Shown: in pieces, positions 1 to 9,146 of the stretch
Layout: every line of letters begins with the position of its first letter
Position numbering within the stretch: the stretch's first letter is position 1
DNA from: JALQTD01 sp964390365
Lineage (GTDB): Bacteria; Bacteroidota; Bacteroidia; Flavobacteriales_D; Sanyastnellaceae
Direction of reading: 5' to 3'
NCBI GenBank assembly: GCA_964390365.1
Contig: CAYMHW010000003.1
Span: forward strand, 1-55,639
Length of the DNA stretch: 55,639 nt
Position numbers and translations under genes: made by a program
The notes under the pieces: generated by a model
Told to the model about the DNA's origin: nothing
The model's input: only the letters and a program-made list of their open reading frames with translations
Database searches by the model: none

Positions 1-863
1 GGGTGGCGGGCGGTGCGGAGGGGGTGGCGTGGGCGTGTCCGGATGTGGACCGGGTGGGGGTGGAGGGGGCGGCCGGTTGGGTGGAGGAGGCGGCGGGGTG
101 CGAGGTGGCGGTGTTTGCGTTTCCGGATCGGGAGGTGGTGGCGGCGTTGCGGGGGCGGGTGCCTGTGCGGGTGGGGACGGGGCGGCGTTGGCACATGGCT
201 GCGGCGATGACCCATCGGGTTTGGGAAGGGCGCAAGCGGTCGGGGCATCACGAGGCGTGGCACGGGTTGCGCTTGTTGGATCCGGTGCGGCTGGTGCCGG
301 GGATGGCCCGGCCGGGTCGGCGGTTGCCCGAGGATTCGATGGAGGCGTTGGCGCCCTTGGTGCGCTTGGAAGCTCGGGCGCAGGTGCCCGCGGGGTTGTT
401 GCCGGCGGACGGCCGCCCGGTGGTGGTGGTGCACCCGGGTTCGCGGGGAAGTGCGAACAATTGGTCGTGGTCGCGGTATGCCGAGTTGGCCAAATCCCTG
501 AGCGCCACCCACCACGTCCTCATCACCGGCACGGCGGCCGAGGGCGAACGCTTGGCGCCGCTGTGGTCCGAGCTGGAGGGCGTCGCCGTGGTGGACGCCA
601 CGGGCCGCTGCACCTTGGACGAGTTGTTGGCGCTGTTGGCCGCGGTGGATTGCGTGGTCGCCAGCAGCACCGGGCCGTTGCACTTGGCGGCGGCGTTGGG
701 GACGCGGGTGGTCGGGCTGTATGGAACGGAGGCACCGGTTTGGCCGGAGCGCTGGCGGCCGCTCGGCCCGCGCGTCACGGTGCTCACGGCCTCGCAGCTC
801 GCCGCGGACGGGGGGTTGGACGTGCCCGTGGAGGCCGTCCTGTCAGCGGCGCAGACCAAATAA
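1..863 (+). CDS. Glycosyltransferase family 9 (heptosyltransferase-like), 5' end cut by window
   Basis: The family transfers sugars, classically ADP-heptose, to the growing LPS core on the cytoplasmic face of the inner membrane. About 286 residues are visible, against roughly 330-350 for the family. The first Rossmann motif is missing, so the true start lies upstream; the GTG at base 3 is only the first possible start in view. The nucleotide-sugar-binding half is clear: VVVHPGSRGSANNW near residue 137, then CVVASSTGPLHLAAALG near residue 217, with the conserved STGPxHLAAALG. The stop (861-863) lies inside the end of the convergent ligase gene, giving a 21-base tail-to-tail overlap. Exact donor and acceptor sugars cannot be read from the sequence. 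Confidence 0.88.
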   Translation, partial: VAGGAEGVAWACPDVDRVGVEGAAGWVEEAAGCEVAVFAFPDREVVAALRGRVPVRVGTGRRWHMAAAMTHRVWEGRKRSGHHEAWHGLRLLDPVRLVPGMARPGRRLPEDSMEALAPLVRLEARAQVPAGLLPADGRPVVVVHPGSRGSANNWSWSRYAELAKSLSATHHVLITGTAAEGERLAPLWSELEGVAVVDATGRCTLDELLALLAAVDCVVASSTGPLHLAAALGTRVVGLYGTEAPVWPERWRPLGPRVTVLTASQLAADGGLDVPVEAVLSAAQTK

Positions 864-2387
864 CCCCAGGAACAACCCCGCGAAGGTCACCCCAGCTTGC
901 GTTTCGAGCGTGTCCTCGGTGAAACACGACAGGGCGAGGATGGCCAAGAACATCCACGCCGGGACCCGCTGCTCCGGGGGCAGTCCTCGGGCGCTCAAGA
1001 CGAGCACGGCCAGCCACAGCACGAGGGCCAATGGGCCGCCTCCAAGGAGGAACGAAACGTATTGGTTGTGCGCCCGCAGCCGGAATTCCGGGGCGAGCGG
1101 CGAGTCGAGGGCCTCATAGGCCGCAGCAAACTCGCGGTTCAGGTCCCCCGTTCCGACCCCCCAAATCGGAGCCCGCTGTCGAATCCAGCCCGCGGCTTCC
1201 ATGAAGTGGAGGCGCTGCACCACGCTGTGCCCCGACGGATTGCCCCCATCCCGGGCGTTCATCACTTCGAATTTCAGGACATCCCACCGCCTCCGCAGGC
1301 CGGAATGGTCGAACTCGAAGCGGGTGGGGATGCCGGCTTCGATGTGCGCGATTTGGGCTGGTGAAAGCGCCGCCACCCCCGCCGAATCCTTCGGCAACCC
1401 CAGCGAAGTCAGGTACCGGATGAGCGTCATCTTCAGTTCCTGCCCGCGGCCATCCGCCCCATCGAAATCCAGCGCACTCCGGCCATTCCACTCCGCCCGC
1501 ATCTCGCGTTCCGCCAGCTTCACCCAAACGAATTCATCCCCTTCCCGCAGGGTTCGGTCCGGGTAGTGCGCGTACGGCGTGCCCGCTTCCGAGTGCGTCG
1601 GCAGCGCGGCCGCATCGGGCGTTACCGCGCGGAGGTTCCACGCGCCCAGCACCGCCAAAACGACCCCGACCCCCAGCGCTGCCACCGCCCCGCGCCGGGA
1701 CCAAGCAAGGGGCACACCCCACCGCTCGAATCCCACGATCGCCGCGAGCAGCAGGCCCATCACAGGCAGCAGCACCGCCCCCGTCAGCGACGCCGTTTTC
1801 CAAATCACCGCCGCCCCCAAGCCGAGCAGGATCAGGGAGGGGAGGAGGGGGCTGCGGCGCTGCAGGGTTTGGCCCCAGCTCCAGGCGATGCCAAATGCGA
1901 GGAACAAACTCAGCCGAATGTGCGAAACGAAGGGCGACCAATCCCGCGGTGCCAGCGGTCCCTCGCTGCGGAGGCCTTGCCCCAACACTCCGAGGCTCCC
2001 GGCTACGAGTGCGGCCCACCACGCCCACGGCAGCCACCTGAACACGCGCTCGCGATCCCACCGTCCGGTGATGAGCACGAGCGGAAACACCAGCAACGGC
2101 GCCTTGATGCGCAGCACATTCAGCCCTTCAGCAACGTCCTCCGACCACAGCACGCCCGCAGCATGCCACCCCCACAGCGCCAAAATCGCCAACAGCGGAG
2201 CCTGCAACCGGTAAAACCGCCAGCCGCGCCCGCGAAACAGCGGCCCGTTCACCGCGCGATCCACCGCCCAAGCGAGCACGCACAAAAACGCCCCTTGGGA
2301 CATCAACCAATTCGAAAAAGGAAGGCCCAGCAAGGTCACCCCGATGCCCGCTGCATACAGGCGCTGCACCCATTCCTTCGCCGCCAT
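843..2387 (-). CDS. O-antigen ligase / Wzy-type polymerase membrane protein
   Basis: A 514-residue polytopic membrane protein, probably joining or polymerising O-antigen or other glycans on the periplasmic side of the inner membrane. About ten hydrophobic helices surround a large periplasmic loop (roughly residues 260-430). After the loop comes the family signature: GVGTGDLNREF, then RAHNQYVSFLLGGGP, the HNxY-like motif of Wzy_C/WaaL proteins. The start ATG overlaps the TGA of the upstream protease gene (TGATG), so it is preferred over an upstream in-frame start that would overlap that gene further. It is the last gene of the minus operon and overlaps the convergent glycosyltransferase gene. 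Ligase versus polymerase cannot be decided from sequence alone. Confidence 0.85.
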   Translation of the reverse strand: MAAKEWVQRLYAAGIGVTLLGLPFSNWLMSQGAFLCVLAWAVDRAVNGPLFRGRGWRFYRLQAPLLAILALWGWHAAGVLWSEDVAEGLNVLRIKAPLLVFPLVLITGRWDRERVFRWLPWAWWAALVAGSLGVLGQGLRSEGPLAPRDWSPFVSHIRLSLFLAFGIAWSWGQTLQRRSPLLPSLILLGLGAAVIWKTASLTGAVLLPVMGLLLAAIVGFERWGVPLAWSRRGAVAALGVGVVLAVLGAWNLRAVTPDAAALPTHSEAGTPYAHYPDRTLREGDEFVWVKLAEREMRAEWNGRSALDFDGADGRGQELKMTLIRYLTSLGLPKDSAGVAALSPAQIAHIEAGIPTRFEFDHSGLRRRWDVLKFEVMNARDGGNPSGHSVVQRLHFMEAAGWIRQRAPIWGVGTGDLNREFAAAYEALDSPLAPEFRLRAHNQYVSFLLGGGPLALVLWLAVLVLSARGLPPEQRVPAWMFLAILALSCFTEDTLETQAGVTFAGLFLGLFGLRR

Positions 2388-4057
2388 CACTTTCCGGGTC
2401 CCGCGAGCACCGCTTCGTATGCGCCCGTCTGCAACAGTTCCAGGGCTTGGTTCAGCTCCGCATCCGTCTGCTGCGACCACCGGTAATACACCTCCATGGG
2501 CTGCATGCGGCTGACCAATTCGTGCTCCAAACTCTCCACAAGTTCGTCCTTGAATCGCTCCAAATCCCGCCGCACATCCGGCTTCACCAACCGCTCCAAG
2601 GCCACAAACGCCGACGAATCCGCATCGAACAACCGCTCCTCGCGCGCCTGCTCCTTCAAGGCCTCAAACCGGTCCTGCGTCTCCGACCGGTAGGCCAACG
2701 GCCGCTCCTCCGCAAACGCCACAAACGCTTCCCAATCCGCCTCGCTCAGCTTCCAACCGTCCATCACGAGCGTGTCGTGCGTGGCCGCCCATTGCGTGCC
2801 GAAATCGAAGAGGATGCCTTCGTCGAGCAGCCCGAGGTGCACGTAGCTCATTTCCTTCAGCGGCACTTCCACGTCGGGGTCGATGCCCTGGCCATCGCGC
2901 ACCGTCCGTCCGTTGCGGGTGGTGAACGTCTTGATGAGCGAGTCGGGAATGGCCTGCCCGTGGTCTTCGCCGGCGCCGTAGTCGAGCCGTTGAATGCAGC
3001 GTCCGCTTGGCGTGTAATACTTGCTGACCGTGACTTTCAGCCGGGTTCCGTAGGCCAAATCCTTCGTCTGTTGCACGAGGCCTTTCCCGAAGCTTTGTTG
3101 TCCAACGATGACGGCGCGGTCGTAGTCTTGGAGCGTTCCCGCCACGATTTCGCTGGCCGAGGCGGACTGGCCGTCGATGAGGACGGCGAGTGGGATGTCG
3201 CCATCGAAGGCCGGTCCCATCGTCTTGTAGTGCTGGTCGCGCGACGGGTCCTTGCCGTGCGTGTCCACCACCGGGAGGTCCTTGTCAATGAACAGGTTCA
3301 CGAGCGCAACGGCTTCGTGCAGCAAGCCGCCCCCGTTGCCCCGCAAATCGAGCACGAGCGCTCGGATGCCGAGGGAGTCCTTCAATTGCTTGTAGGCGAG
3401 CCGCACTTCGGCCGCGCCGCCGCGCGTGAAGCGGGAGAAGGCGATGTAGCCCACGCTGTCCGCCACGAGTCCCGAGTAGGGGACGGCGGGCACTTCGATT
3501 TTCTCGCGGGTGAAGGTGAAGTCGAGGGGTTCGGTTTGGCCAAACCGCTCCACGCGCAACTCCAACGTGGACCCCGTGGCCCCATCGAGCAAGTCCAGCG
3601 CGAGCTGCTCCTCCAATCCCCGGATGTCGCGCCCGTCCACAAACGTGATGACGTCGCCGATGCGCAGCCCACCCCGCTCCGCCGGATAGCCGGGCAGCAT
3701 GTCGGTCACGGTCAACGCGCCGTTCAGCTCGTAAATCGTCGCTCCCACCCCCCCGTACTCGCCGGTCGTCATGAAGCGCAAATCCTCCACCCTCGATTCC
3801 GGATAGTACACGGTGTAGGGGTCCAAACTCGAGACCATGGATTCGATGCCCGTTTCCATCAAGGCCCCCGGTTGGATCTCATCCACGTAATGGATGTTCA
3901 GCTCGCGAAACAGCGCGTTGAGGATTTCGAGCTGCTTCGAGATTTCGAAATAATTCTCCCGCACGGGCGTGGTGAAAGCCCATCCCGCCGCACCCAACAG
4001 CGCGATCACCACCCAGTGCTTGGCGTTCATTCGTCGGCCCGTCCTTCCTTCATGCAT
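2387..4057 (-). CDS. S41 family C-terminal-processing protease (Ctp/Prc type)
   Basis: A 556-residue periplasmic serine protease anchored by an N-terminal hydrophobic segment (residues 13-28). A PDZ domain follows at about 95-185, with the GGVGATI entry and GGLRIGD. The S41 catalytic domain (about 195-390) has the LDLRGNGGG substrate loop, the nucleophile Ser300 in SASASE and the general base Lys325 in FGKG, exactly 25 residues apart as in E. coli Prc. The C-terminal third is a helical extension. The chosen ATG is two bases after the rnpA stop; an ATG at 4030 (MNAKHW) is an equally possible start and keeps the signal anchor. It is probably co-transcribed with rnpA and the ligase. The family trims envelope proteins at their C-terminus; the substrate here is unknown. 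Confidence 0.93.
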   Translation of the reverse strand: MHEGRTGRRMNAKHWVVIALLGAAGWAFTTPVRENYFEISKQLEILNALFRELNIHYVDEIQPGALMETGIESMVSSLDPYTVYYPESRVEDLRFMTTGEYGGVGATIYELNGALTVTDMLPGYPAERGGLRIGDVITFVDGRDIRGLEEQLALDLLDGATGSTLELRVERFGQTEPLDFTFTREKIEVPAVPYSGLVADSVGYIAFSRFTRGGAAEVRLAYKQLKDSLGIRALVLDLRGNGGGLLHEAVALVNLFIDKDLPVVDTHGKDPSRDQHYKTMGPAFDGDIPLAVLIDGQSASASEIVAGTLQDYDRAVIVGQQSFGKGLVQQTKDLAYGTRLKVTVSKYYTPSGRCIQRLDYGAGEDHGQAIPDSLIKTFTTRNGRTVRDGQGIDPDVEVPLKEMSYVHLGLLDEGILFDFGTQWAATHDTLVMDGWKLSEADWEAFVAFAEERPLAYRSETQDRFEALKEQAREERLFDADSSAFVALERLVKPDVRRDLERFKDELVESLEHELVSRMQPMEVYYRWSQQTDAELNQALELLQTGAYEAVLAGPGK

Positions 4058-4059
4058 GG

Positions 4060-4476
4060 TTACTCCGGTTTCGATTCGGCGCCGCGCTGGGACACGTGCG
4101 CTTCGAGCCGGCGAATCAATTTCTTCATCGCGGTTTGGCAAACGGTCCAATCGGGCATCTCCTTTCCCACAAAGATGAGCACGATGGCCCATTGTTCGCC
4201 CCGTTCCTCCACGAGTTGTTCAAAGGAACCCCGTTCGAGCCGCCACGCCTCGCGCACCCAACGCTTCACCTGGTTGCGGTCCACGGCGCGCTTGAACTTG
4301 CGCTTCGGGACGCTGATCATCAGCTGCGACGGCACCGGGTGGGTCAATTCCACCGGCATGCAGCGAACGAGAAACGGAAAGGACTTGACGACCTCCCCGG
4401 CTTCAAACGCCCGATCGATGAGGATGCGGGATTTGAGGTGCTGGGGTTTGGGGAACCCATAAGGTCGCGTCCCCAA
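4060..4476 (-). CDS. rnpA: Ribonuclease P protein component
   Basis: The small basic protein partner of RNase P RNA, which matures the 5' ends of tRNAs. The 138-residue length fits the family. The signature RNxVKRWVREAWR-type helix appears as RNQVKRWVREAWR near residues 68-80, preceded by ISVPKRKFKRAV, the classical RNR-motif region. It lies four bases after hemD and two bases before the protease, so all three are probably one transcript. rnpA is often linked to rpmH and yidC in other bacteria; here it is instead in the hemD / S41 arrangement seen in Bacteroidota. Confidence 0.95.
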   Translation of the reverse strand: MGTRPYGFPKPQHLKSRILIDRAFEAGEVVKSFPFLVRCMPVELTHPVPSQLMISVPKRKFKRAVDRNQVKRWVREAWRLERGSFEQLVEERGEQWAIVLIFVGKEMPDWTVCQTAMKKLIRRLEAHVSQRGAESKPE

Positions 4477-4480
4477 GGCC

Positions 4481-5224
4481 TTACTTTTGGTTGATGTACT
4501 GCTCGATGGCCATGGTCATCGACGGCGCTTGGGGCAGCGGAGCGGCAATGTCCACCCGCAGCTTCGCCTGCTCTGCGGCTTGGGCCGTGGTGCTTCCGAA
4601 GGTGGCAATGCGCGTTTCGCCTTGCACGAAGTCGGGGAAGTTTTTGAACAGGCTCTCGATGCCGCTGGGGCTGTAGAACACGAGCATGTCGTACTTCACA
4701 TCGCTCAAGTCGCTGAGGTCCGAACATACGGTCCGGTACATCATCGCCTTGGAATAGTCGACTTTGATTTCGTCGAGCAACTGGGGAATGGACGGCTTGA
4801 GCAGGTCGCTGCACGGCAAGAGGAATTTCTCCTTTTTGTGCTTCTTCAAGCTGTCGACCAAATCCTGAAACCGCTGCTTCCCATGGAAAATCCGCCGCTT
4901 GCGGTATGTCACGTACTTCTGCAAGTAAAACGCCGTGGATTCGCTGATGCAGAAGTATTTCATCGTATCGGGCACCTCAACACGCAAGTCCTCCGCCAAG
5001 CGGAAGTAATGATCCGCCGCGTTGCGCGAGGTCAGGATCACCGCGGTGTGCGAAGCCAAATCAATGCGTTGCTGCCGGAATTCTTGCGCATCAATCCCTT
5101 CCACGTGAATGAACGGGCGGAAATCGATGGTCAGTTTCTGACGTTCGGCCAAATCGAAGTACGGAGATTTTTCCGTGGTCGGTTTGGGCTGCGAGATCAG
5201 GATGGTCTTGATCTTTTTTGCCAT
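4481..5224 (-). CDS. hemD: Uroporphyrinogen-III synthase
   Basis: Cyclises hydroxymethylbilane to uroporphyrinogen III in heme biosynthesis in the cytosol. The 247 residues match the family length. The two-lobed HemD fold is suggested by VILTSRNAADHYF around residue 65 and by LVFYSPSGIESLFKNFP plus IATFGSTTAQAAEQ in the second half, the latter being the conserved IGxxTAxAL-like region. HemD proteins are weakly conserved, so the call rests on these motifs plus its position between DUF4271 and rnpA, common in Bacteroidota. The ATG at 5224 follows the DUF4271 gene by 14 bases. Confidence 0.88.
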   Translation of the reverse strand: MAKKIKTILISQPKPTTEKSPYFDLAERQKLTIDFRPFIHVEGIDAQEFRQQRIDLASHTAVILTSRNAADHYFRLAEDLRVEVPDTMKYFCISESTAFYLQKYVTYRKRRIFHGKQRFQDLVDSLKKHKKEKFLLPCSDLLKPSIPQLLDEIKVDYSKAMMYRTVCSDLSDLSDVKYDMLVFYSPSGIESLFKNFPDFVQGETRIATFGSTTAQAAEQAKLRVDIAAPLPQAPSMTMAIEQYINQK

Positions 5225-5238
5225 GGAAAGGTGGTCGT

Positions 5239-5964
5239 TCAATGCCCTCCCCCACCACCTAAGAGCACTGAAATCAGCACCCAAGAGGGAATGAGTTCGA
5301 GTGTGCAAAGGTACGCAAAACCCCAACCAATTGAAAGGGTGTTTACGCGCATCAATTGCACGAGCCGAAAGCTGCGCCAACCGAGAAATATCAAATAAGA
5401 TCCCAAGACGAGGCGTTGGCCCCATTGGATGTCCTCGAGGACGCGGCTTTGGACCGCCGTCAGCAGCACCAATCCCGCAGCCACCGCCGTCCAAGCACTG
5501 CGCAGCAAGCGGTCGGTTTCGCCGTGTTGCCAAGTGGCCTCGTTCGCTTCTGCCATCCAACCTGCCGCCTGCCGTGCGAGCCAGCGCAAAGGAAGCGTCA
5601 GGAATCCCAGCAACACCCCCCACAAAGCGTGCTCCATCGCAGAAGCAGCAGGAAGGTGCAACTCCGGAGGCAGGTCGCTCATCGCCGGTCCGGCCCAACT
5701 TCCCAATCCTGCGGCCCAACCCAACATGCCCCACCCGCAGAGTCCCACCACGTGGCTCAAGACCACTCCGATGGTGCGCCCCCCTTCCACATGCCGCCCG
5801 AGCCACATGGCCCGCGGATTGACCAGGCTGCTCCAGGTGAGCCCCCATTCTCCCGCATGCACCACCCGCAATGCCGCCAATGCCGCCACGCCCACGGTCA
5901 TGGCGACCAATGCGGGCAACAGCACATCCCAGGGAGGGGTCGGAAGGGGAGTTCCATCGAACAT
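5239..5964 (-). CDS. DUF4271 domain-containing membrane protein
   Basis: A 241-residue protein with about six hydrophobic helices. Near the C-terminus is SYLIFLGWRSFRLVQLM, followed by a helix containing YLCTLELIPSWVL; the Y..TLELIP motif is typical of DUF4271. The family is largely confined to Bacteroidota and usually sits directly upstream of hemD, as here (14 bases). Its function is unknown; the linkage hints at an envelope or heme-related role but proves nothing. The start MFDGTPLP lies 13 bases after the upstream gene's stop. A longer in-frame reading back to 6078 would overlap that gene and is less likely. Confidence 0.8.
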   Translation of the reverse strand: MFDGTPLPTPPWDVLLPALVAMTVGVAALAALRVVHAGEWGLTWSSLVNPRAMWLGRHVEGGRTIGVVLSHVVGLCGWGMLGWAAGLGSWAGPAMSDLPPELHLPAASAMEHALWGVLLGFLTLPLRWLARQAAGWMAEANEATWQHGETDRLLRSAWTAVAAGLVLLTAVQSRVLEDIQWGQRLVLGSYLIFLGWRSFRLVQLMRVNTLSIGWGFAYLCTLELIPSWVLISVLLGGGGGH

Positions 5965-5977
5965 GGCGCAAAGTTCG

Positions 5978-8900
5978 TCAATCTCGATGAGGCGCGACGG
6001 ATAGGATTTGGCGTCCCCAAATTCGGCCTCCTTCAATCGCCACCACCCAATGCGGACCCGGTGCCGAGGGCAATCCATTTTCGCGGGTTCCGTCCCAAAA
6101 CCACGTGGTCACCGACCCGGCGGATGGGATGGGGGTGTGGCGTTGGATGCAGTTTCCGGACGCATCGAAGATGGAGAATTCGTCTACTGGACGGTGGGCG
6201 TCGATTCGGATTTGGCCCCACTCGACATCGAAAGGAATGCAGGTTTGGGGTGCGATGCTGAGGTCGGTATCCCGTCGGGGGTCTGGGGCGGTGCGGTGAT
6301 TGGGCCTGCCCGGTGTGGGCCCCCAAAGCGATGGCGCCCATGCGCCAGGATTCGGGTGAAACCGCTCCCAGCTGGTCCCTTCTTCCAGCCGATCCAGCGG
6401 GTCGAAGCGCTGGCGTGAGGACCACAGCGTGTCCACCAGGCACCATTCCGTGCCGGACCATTCGGCCAACGAAACGCGCCGATCGCCGTGCAACGAGGGC
6501 AACTCCGCAGGGAGCACGATTCCGCCAACCTGCCGCTGCGGGCACCGCGCCCATGCTACCGGCATTCCTGAAGGAACGGCCCATTCCACCCGCCCCAAGG
6601 CCTCCCAATCTGCAGGGCCGGGTGAATCGTTCGTGCTCCAACGCACGCTGCTCGTTCGCGCCCAGCCTTCGCCCTCGGCGACCACCTCCAAAAACGGTTC
6701 ATCCGCGCTCCCGACCCAGCTGAAGCACTCGTTGAGTCGCCACGTTGCTGCAGCGAACGACGGTTCAGCCGCGTTCACCCCGGCTACGTTGCCTGCCGCG
6801 TCCATCACAGAATGGGGAGCCGCCCCGTTGGGCCACCGCCAAGCACGCCGCGATTCCACCCCGGAATCCCAATCCTCCACGTCCACTTCCGTGGCTCCAT
6901 TTGGCGGAACAAGCGGCTCCGAGAACCACCAAGCCACCCCTTCATCCGTTTCCACGATGGCCTGCAACTGCGGCGGCTGCTCGTCCAGCCAATCAGGCCC
7001 TGCCTCGAACCATCCTGGTGTGGCACCCGACGGGCAGGTTCGCCAGTTGCGCCCATCAGCCACGGGTCCGTTCACATCACAGCGTTCCAAACTCAAGCCC
7101 AGGTCTTCTTCGTTGCGCTCCGCGTGCCAGCAGTTCGTGTACCGAAACGACTCGAGTTCCCTTCCGTCCGCATCCCTCAATGCCAGGTGACCCGATGAAT
7201 TGGGCAGATCGATGGGAACAACGACCGAAGCCCCCGGTTCCACCTTCCTCGCGGATGCAGCGACGCCGTTCACTGTGACCCCCGCGGCTTCGATGACCTG
7301 CGCCGAGCGATTCGTCCATTCCACGAAGGCGGGCATTCCGGGCCAACTGGGTGGGGGACGGACCGCAATCTCGGTTACCGTCAGGTCGCCCGGTTCGGGA
7401 AAGGCCGCGAGCGAGTCGACGATGAGCAAAGGAGGAACCGAATCCCTTGGAGCGGCGCACGTGCGCAGGCCAGAAAGGATGTAGGGCCCCTGTGGGGGCA
7501 GGTCGCCCGACCACGTCGCCACGGTCGCTGAAGTGGGTGCAAGTGGCAGGCTTCCCGGGGATGCGTGCCACGAAATGCTTCCGCGAATGAGCGGTGCAAC
7601 CGGTTGATTGAATTCGATTTCACCTCGGTTCGCAGTCAGCGGTCGCACGGAATGCACTGCGAGCGGAACCGCTGGATGGGGAGGTGGGGATTCGTTGCCG
7701 GTGCCCGGTGAAGCGGGTGATTCTGGCGCCCAATGCGCTGCGATGCCGCACGCCCCGCGTTGCTGCAGGGCGACCGCATGCCCGCCACCAACCCCCTGCC
7801 ACCACGCCCGTTCGTAGGTCAATTCGTCCAGGGTCAACCCGTCCAGCCGGGTGAGGGCAAGCCGCTCTCCGGCATCGGTCAGCGCTCCCGCCAACGGCGC
7901 GTGGGCTTGCCGAACGGAAGCGGCGATGCGGGTGGTGTCCGACGAGGCGACGAACCGACCACCGGGTTCGAGCAGGCCGTCCCAAGGCGCAAGCGCCACC
8001 AGCGGGGACGCATTGGGCCCCTCGTGCAGGATGAGTTGGTCGATGCGTTGGTACGTGGAGCTGAAGTTGGTGATTTCCAACCATTCCGTTTCCGGAAATC
8101 CCGCGCTCGGAGTGGGGTCCGCCATGATTTCCGTAAAGGCCAAATCCCCAGCCCGAGCCCCATCTGCCGGCACCCACATCGCAATCGAAACCAATCCTTC
8201 AGCCGCGTTTCCCAACGTGTCCTCCACCGCCTCGAGTCGGAGCGGAGTCGGCACGCCCGCAGGAAGCCCCCCAGGCGGCTGCAGGCATGCGATTGAACTC
8301 GGGGTGTCCCAGGTGCACAGCGCCCCGACCTCCTCCGGCCAAAACCCCACCGGGTGCCGCCCCAACGCTTCCGAGAATTGCACGTGGAACCGCCCGTCCG
8401 CCCGCACCTCGCTCTCCAGTATGAACGGCGCCAAGGTGTCCGGTTCAAACGCGCAATCGGGCACCACCTCCAGCCGAAAGTCCTGGGTGTGGCTCGTGGT
8501 GTATTCCGCCGTCAAGGCGAGGCACCGGGGCAGGCCTTCCGCCGCGAGCAGCGGAGTGAAGACCGGTTCGCCGGCCGGCCGAATCAGGAGGGTGCCGATT
8601 GCGGAACCCGGGGGGACTCGCCACCGAAATTCTGCGTCCAGTCCTTCGGCGAACTGACCCGGTACGAGCGCCGCGGTGCTCGAGGCCCCGCTGTGCCAAT
8701 AGGTGGCCGCGAGCGGATCGTCCGACCCCGTAGTGCCGAGTTCCAGGGTCATCCACGCAACGCTGTCCGGATCAAGGGCGTAGGCCGTCAACGTGCTGCG
8801 GTTCGCGTTCGAACCCGCGAGGGCCTGCACCCAGCGCCACCGCAGGTCGATTCCGTCGCCGGGAGGGTCATCGAGGCACCGGCGGATGGTCGCCGAACCG

Positions 8901-9049
8901 GCCTCCTGGGCGTCGAGGTTGGCCGCCGTGAGCGTGCAATGCCACTTGGCGGTGTCGCCTTGCCAAATTGGGGTTTGGCCCCATGCCCCGAAGGCATGCG
9001 CTCCCCACCACGCGGCCTGCATCAGCCGCCCCATTGCCCTCCAATCCAT
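5978..9049 (-). CDS. Large secreted lamin-tail-domain protein
   Basis: A 1023-residue probable exported protein. A short hydrophobic N-terminus ends near AFGAWGQ. A lamin tail domain is visible around residues 300-430, beginning GDLAFTEIMADPTP and containing EWLEITN. A second, weaker copy begins GDLTVTEIAVRPPP around residue 560. Ig-like stretches contain FSEAL and FNQPV, typical of cell-surface SbsA/Ig domains. The C-terminus (last about 90 residues) has FSIFDASGNCI, WDGTRENG and PGPHWVVAI, a FlgD-like / type IX secretion C-terminal fold. Such proteins are exported or attached to the surface in gliding Bacteroidota; the ligand is unknown. It is the first gene of the hemD-rnpA operon and diverges from asd. 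Confidence 0.8.
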   Translation of the reverse strand: MDWRAMGRLMQAAWWGAHAFGAWGQTPIWQGDTAKWHCTLTAANLDAQEAGSATIRRCLDDPPGDGIDLRWRWVQALAGSNANRSTLTAYALDPDSVAWMTLELGTTGSDDPLAATYWHSGASSTAALVPGQFAEGLDAEFRWRVPPGSAIGTLLIRPAGEPVFTPLLAAEGLPRCLALTAEYTTSHTQDFRLEVVPDCAFEPDTLAPFILESEVRADGRFHVQFSEALGRHPVGFWPEEVGALCTWDTPSSIACLQPPGGLPAGVPTPLRLEAVEDTLGNAAEGLVSIAMWVPADGARAGDLAFTEIMADPTPSAGFPETEWLEITNFSSTYQRIDQLILHEGPNASPLVALAPWDGLLEPGGRFVASSDTTRIAASVRQAHAPLAGALTDAGERLALTRLDGLTLDELTYERAWWQGVGGGHAVALQQRGACGIAAHWAPESPASPGTGNESPPPHPAVPLAVHSVRPLTANRGEIEFNQPVAPLIRGSISWHASPGSLPLAPTSATVATWSGDLPPQGPYILSGLRTCAAPRDSVPPLLIVDSLAAFPEPGDLTVTEIAVRPPPSWPGMPAFVEWTNRSAQVIEAAGVTVNGVAASARKVEPGASVVVPIDLPNSSGHLALRDADGRELESFRYTNCWHAERNEEDLGLSLERCDVNGPVADGRNWRTCPSGATPGWFEAGPDWLDEQPPQLQAIVETDEGVAWWFSEPLVPPNGATEVDVEDWDSGVESRRAWRWPNGAAPHSVMDAAGNVAGVNAAEPSFAAATWRLNECFSWVGSADEPFLEVVAEGEGWARTSSVRWSTNDSPGPADWEALGRVEWAVPSGMPVAWARCPQRQVGGIVLPAELPSLHGDRRVSLAEWSGTEWCLVDTLWSSRQRFDPLDRLEEGTSWERFHPNPGAWAPSLWGPTPGRPNHRTAPDPRRDTDLSIAPQTCIPFDVEWGQIRIDAHRPVDEFSIFDASGNCIQRHTPIPSAGSVTTWFWDGTRENGLPSAPGPHWVVAIEGGRIWGRQILSVAPHRD

Positions 9050-9132
9050 CGCCTCAATCGTTCGTTCGCAACAAAGTTCGCGCAAGTGAAACCGCGGAGC
9101 AACGACGCGCGTAAACTCCCGGCAAACGCGCA

Positions 9133-9140
9133 TAAATTTC
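9133..9140 (+). promoter_or_regulatory. Candidate -7 element for asd
   Basis: TAAATTTC matches the Bacteroidota TAnnTTTG element at seven of eight positions. Only six bases separate it from the asd ATG, so transcription would start at or next to the start codon. No good -33 element was seen 19-20 bases upstream. Confidence 0.35.
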
Positions 9141-9146
9141 TGCCCG

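Noticed and set aside
2447..4462. A 671-residue plus-strand frame over the S41 protease
   Set aside because: It is antisense of a protease with an intact Ser/Lys dyad, and spans the gene boundary with rnpA, which has its own motifs.
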